From DASROJ01 sp035646975 (GTDB lineage Bacteria; Acidobacteriota; Polarisedimenticolia; JACPZX01; DASXTC01): a DNA stretch of 6,865 nt. The notes under the pieces are model-generated. The model saw nothing but the letters and a program-made list of their open reading frames with translations, searched no databases and had not been told where the DNA came from. This document shows positions 4,728-6,865 of the stretch, one piece after another (the first letter of the stretch is position 1; the number at the start of each line of letters is the position of its first letter). The translations under genes were made by a program, and so were the position numbers. Location: positions 1 through 6,865 of the forward strand of contig DASROJ010000187.1 of the NCBI GenBank assembly GCA_035646975.1. The letters are read 5' to 3'.

Positions 4728-6524
4728 ATGCAGGGCTTCTTCCGCAACGGCTGGCTCATCCCGTTCGCCGCGCTGCTGGCGGCCGCGGTGGGCACACCAC
4801 GCGGCCCCATTCCCAGACGCCTGGTGGCGCGGTTGAACTCGGTCGCCGAGATCGTCGCACGACCGGACCTGTCACGCGATGAGGTGCAGCAGGCGCTGGC
4901 GCGCCAGCTGCGGACGGCCCCCGTGCCTTCTGCGCCCGGCAAACCGTCGACGAACCCGGCCTTTCCGACGCGTGAAACGCTGACGAAGTTCTACGACAAC
5001 AATGGGCATCGTCTCGCCTGGTGCGACGACTCGGGAGATCTACTTCCATCGACGAAGATCCTCCTCGATGCGCTGCGACGCGCGGACGAGCACGGACTGG
5101 ACCCGGAAGACTACGCCCTGAGCCGGCTCGAAAAGCTGCGGGCGCAGATCGGCAGCCCGCCTCTCGATGACGCCGCGATTGCGCGGCTGGCCGACTTCGA
5201 TCTGCTCATGACCGCGTCCTTTTTCCGGTACGCCTCCGACCTGTCCACCGGACGCGTGCACCCGGATGAAATCAGGAACGACTGGCACACGAATCTGCCG
5301 GAGCTGGATCCCTTGACCAAACTCAACCAGGCCCTCGAGACCGACAAGCTCCCCGAGCTGCTCGATGCCCTGCCTCCCCCGCACGCGGGGTACGCGCGAC
5401 TGCGTGTGGCCTTGAGCGTTCTGCGCGAGATCGAAGCGGCCGGTGGTTGGCCGACGATTCCCGATGGCCCCAGGCTCGAGACCGGGGCCCGCGGACCAAG
5501 GGTCTCGCTGCTTCGACGGCGCCTCGCGGAGATTGCGCAGACCGCCGGGCCGCATGACGCCGCGTCATGGGGCGACGACGATCTGTTCGACAGCGAGCTT
5601 TCCGATCTGGTGCGCCGCTTCCAGCAACGCCACGGGATTGAGCCCGACGGAAAGGTCGGCGCGGCCTCGCTGGCCGAGCTGAACGTGCCGGTAAGCTGGT
5701 GGATCCAGCAGGTCGAGCTGAACCTCGAACGCTGGCGCTGGATCCCGCGCGATCTCGGCGATCCTTGCCTGTTCGTCAACATCCCGGAGTTCGAGCTCAG
5801 GATCGTGAAAGGCGGAGTCACCGCGTGGCGCACTCGCATCGTTGTCGGCAAGGCCTTCACCCCGACACCCGTGTTCAGCGATCGGATCGTGTCGGTGGTG
5901 GTCAATCCGCCCTGGAACGTCCCGGACAGCATCGCGCTGGGAGAATACCTGCCGGAGCTGCGTGAGGATCCCGGCTCGCTGGAGCGCCACGGCCTTCGTC
6001 TTCTCGAGGGTTCATGGGAGGACCCCCACGAGGTGGACCCCTCGAGCGTGAATTGGAACGCTCTGAGCGAGGGACAGTTCCCCTATCACCTGCGACAGGA
6101 ACCCGGACCGACCAACGCCCTCGGCCGGCTGAAATTCCAGCTCACCAACGAGTTCAACATCTATCTTCATGACACGCCGTCACGAAACCTGTTTGGCCGA
6201 TCCGACCGGGACCTCAGCCACGGATGCATCCGAGTCGAGCGCCCGCTCGAGCTGGCGGAGCGGCTCCTGGACGAATCCTCCCAGGATTCGCTCCATGAGG
6301 CCCTCGACGATACCAAAGAGCGCCATCTGCCCGTCCGACCGCAGGTGGCGATCCACATCGTCTACTTGACGGCATGGGTCGACGCGGAAGGCGTTCTGCG
6401 TTTCGCACCGGATATCTACGAGTTCGACGCGACCCAGCGAACCGCGCTCGATCGCGTCGCCGCCCGTGTCCTCGGAGGGCCTGCCTCGGGTGCGAAGGAA
6501 GCCACGCATCCACCGGTGCAGTGA
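4728..6524 (+). CDS. L,D-transpeptidase, YcbB/LdtD type, exported
   Basis: A 598-residue periplasmic enzyme that, by family, forms 3-3 (mDAP-mDAP) cross-links in peptidoglycan. Residues 1-24 (MQGFFRNGWLIPFAALLAAA...) look like an uncleaved or weakly cleaved signal peptide/anchor. Residues about 80-240 match the L,D-transpeptidase scaffold domain, including FFRYASDLSTGRVHPDEIR (165-183). About 248-318 is a peptidoglycan-binding (PG_binding_1) domain ending in FQQRHGIEPDGKVGAASL (298-315... residues ending near 314). The YkuD catalytic domain spans about 345-550, with VNPPWNVPDSIA (392-403), His481 in YLHDTP, and the active-site block LSHGCIRVERP (496-506) with Cys500, Ser497, His498 and Arg502. 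All catalytic residues are present and the length is close to E. coli LdtD. The start at 4728 is chosen because GAGG (4717-4720) lies seven bases upstream and the signal peptide begins cleanly there; a longer form from TTG 4662 or ATG 4680 lacks a ribosome site. It is divergent from the glycan genes. Exact paralogue (LdtD, LdtE or other) is not resolved. Confidence 0.93.
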   Translation: MQGFFRNGWLIPFAALLAAAVGTPRGPIPRRLVARLNSVAEIVARPDLSRDEVQQALARQLRTAPVPSAPGKPSTNPAFPTRETLTKFYDNNGHRLAWCDDSGDLLPSTKILLDALRRADEHGLDPEDYALSRLEKLRAQIGSPPLDDAAIARLADFDLLMTASFFRYASDLSTGRVHPDEIRNDWHTNLPELDPLTKLNQALETDKLPELLDALPPPHAGYARLRVALSVLREIEAAGGWPTIPDGPRLETGARGPRVSLLRRRLAEIAQTAGPHDAASWGDDDLFDSELSDLVRRFQQRHGIEPDGKVGAASLAELNVPVSWWIQQVELNLERWRWIPRDLGDPCLFVNIPEFELRIVKGGVTAWRTRIVVGKAFTPTPVFSDRIVSVVVNPPWNVPDSIALGEYLPELREDPGSLERHGLRLLEGSWEDPHEVDPSSVNWNALSEGQFPYHLRQEPGPTNALGRLKFQLTNEFNIYLHDTPSRNLFGRSDRDLSHGCIRVERPLELAERLLDESSQDSLHEALDDTKERHLPVRPQVAIHIVYLTAWVDAEGVLRFAPDIYEFDATQRTALDRVAARVLGGPASGAKEATHPPVQ

Positions 6525-6557
6525 GACGATTTTTCTTCGCTCCCTGTGCGGCAGGAT

Positions 6558-6570
6558 CCGATTTCATCGG
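6558..6570 (+). other. Small hairpin downstream of the L,D-transpeptidase gene
   Basis: CCGAT (6558-6562), loop TTC, ATCGG (6566-6570), a perfect 5-bp stem 33 bases after the stop. It is short and no T-run follows, so it is at best a weak terminator or an RNA 3' end stabiliser. Confidence 0.25.
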
Positions 6571-6640
6571 TTAGGCTGTCAGAGGGCGTGTCTGCGGCGC
6601 CCGGAACCTGTCTCGTGCTGGGACATTTTCGTCGTCCGAA

Positions 6641-6669
6641 GGCGCCGCCTGAACCAGGCTGATAGCGCC
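6641..6669 (+). other. Two-part hairpin in the 6525-6764 non-coding stretch
   Basis: GGCGC (6641-6645) pairs with GCGCC (6665-6669) around an inner perfect stem, GCCTG (6647-6651), loop AAC, CAGGC (6655-6659), ten pairs in all with an asymmetric internal loop. It lies after the transpeptidase gene and before the next plus-strand gene. It may be a transcription terminator without a T-run or part of the leader of the next gene. Confidence 0.35.
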
Positions 6670-6677
6670 ATTGGGGG

Positions 6678-6705
6678 CCGGACATTCCGGGCGGTTGGAC
6701 CGCCC
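6678..6705 (+). other. Two overlapping short hairpins ahead of the last gene
   Basis: CCGGA-CAT-TCCGG (6678-6690) and GGGCGGT-TGG-ACCGCCC (6689-6705) are perfect inverted repeats sharing two bases, so only one can form fully at a time. They stand about 60 bases before the start of the exported-protein gene. Mutually exclusive stems suggest a regulatory leader, but GC-rich sequence makes short stems common. Confidence 0.3.
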
Positions 6706-6731
6706 CGCCCAGGCGCCGGCGATGAATCCGG

Positions 6732-6767
6732 GAGGGACCCATGGAGGAACCCATGGAGGTGCCCATG
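6732..6767 (+). repeat. Three tandem 12-bp units, each holding GAGG and an ATG
   Basis: GAGGGACCCATG (6732-6743), GAGGAACCCATG (6744-6755) and GAGGTGCCCATG (6756-6767) are contiguous copies differing at only two positions. Each has a Shine-Dalgarno-like GAGG five bases before its ATG (the third as GGAGGT). All three ATGs are in the same frame and open into the signal peptide of the next gene. The unit is a multiple of three, so copy number can change without altering the frame. Confidence 0.85.
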
Positions 6768-6865
6768 AACGACCGCAGGACGAAAAAGCCTCGTTCATCA
6801 GCCGGATTGTCGACAGTTGTTGCCTTCGCGTTCATCTTCCTTCCGTTGGCCGCCGCCGCGGATGA
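6765..6865 (+). CDS. N-terminus of an exported protein (partial, signal peptide)
   Basis: The frame from the ATG at 6765 is open to the window edge (33 codons plus two bases). The peptide starts MNDRRTKKPRSSAGLS and continues TVVAFAFIFLPLAAAAD. It has a strongly basic n-region, a hydrophobic core of about 13 residues and an AAA-AD signal-peptidase I-like site near residues 29-32, so Sec export to the periplasm, outer membrane or outside is likely. The start at 6765 has GGAGGT four bases upstream. Two in-frame ATGs at 6741 and 6753, each with its own GAGG, would add an acidic MEEPMEVP extension that suits a signal peptide less well. Mature function cannot be told because no residue after the cleavage site is visible. 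It follows the transpeptidase gene on the same strand after 240 bases, so it may have its own promoter. Confidence 0.65.
   Translation, partial: MNDRRTKKPRSSAGLSTVVAFAFIFLPLAAAAD

Noticed and set aside
4529..4942. N-terminal extension of the toroid protein by 138 codons
   Set aside because: The frame is open, but the extension overlaps the signal peptide and N-terminus of the divergent transpeptidase, has a Ser/Arg/Ala-rich antisense look, and the ATG at 4528 has a good Shine-Dalgarno.
5111..5932. 273-codon minus-strand open frame inside the L,D-transpeptidase gene
   Set aside because: The composition is Ser/Arg-rich and low in information, while the plus strand encodes a complete YcbB-type enzyme.
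6416..6835. 139-codon minus-strand open frame over the last intergenic region
   Set aside because: It overlaps the transpeptidase 3' end and the tandem start repeat, which gives its MGTSMGSSMG stretch, and it has no domain or supporting start signal.

Overview
The window is GC-rich (about two-thirds G+C by eye) and looks like chromosome of a Gram-negative bacterium, most likely a member of Pseudomonadota. The support is an outer-membrane beta-barrel C-terminus at the left edge, a YcbB/LdtD-type L,D-transpeptidase, a Sec signal peptide at the right edge, and a UDP-GlcNAc 2-epimerase used for surface polysaccharides. I see no rRNA, tRNA, transposase, integrase or CRISPR array. The species cannot be named from this sequence.

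Layout, left to right. (1) 1-91, plus strand: last codons of a probable outer-membrane beta-barrel protein, followed by a strong GC-rich hairpin (103-146) between two convergent genes. (2) 207-4528, minus strand, so read right to left: a four-gene surface-glycan block. Its order of transcription is an alpha/alpha-toroid protein with five QW-like repeats (4528-3401), a class I SAM-dependent methyltransferase (3382-2675), a non-hydrolysing UDP-GlcNAc 2-epimerase wecB (2515-1385, TTG start), and a GT4-type glycosyltransferase (1388-207). The first pair is 18 bp apart and the last pair overlaps by 4 bp (ATGA). The 159-bp gap in the middle is more AT-rich and may hold a second promoter. (3) 4529-4727: a divergent intergenic region with an inverted repeat and a -10-like box. 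(4) 4728-6524, plus strand: an exported L,D-transpeptidase (scaffold, peptidoglycan-binding and YkuD catalytic domains). (5) 6525-6764: a non-coding stretch with several perfect short hairpins and a threefold 12-bp repeat in which each unit contains a Shine-Dalgarno-like GAGG and an ATG. (6) 6765-end, plus strand: the signal peptide of an exported protein cut off by the window edge.

How the genes could work together (inference). WecB would make UDP-ManNAc from UDP-GlcNAc, the glycosyltransferase would add a sugar to a growing glycan, and the methyltransferase could methylate a sugar or lipid carrier. The toroid protein is the unknown member. It has the repeat pattern of squalene-cyclase/prenyltransferase-like toroids but no DxDD catalytic motif, so it may bind or modify the glycan. 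The divergent L,D-transpeptidase remodels peptidoglycan, so the whole window concerns the cell envelope. The parts most worth a second look are the toroid protein with its linked methyltransferase and the triplicated translation-start repeat at 6732-6767.
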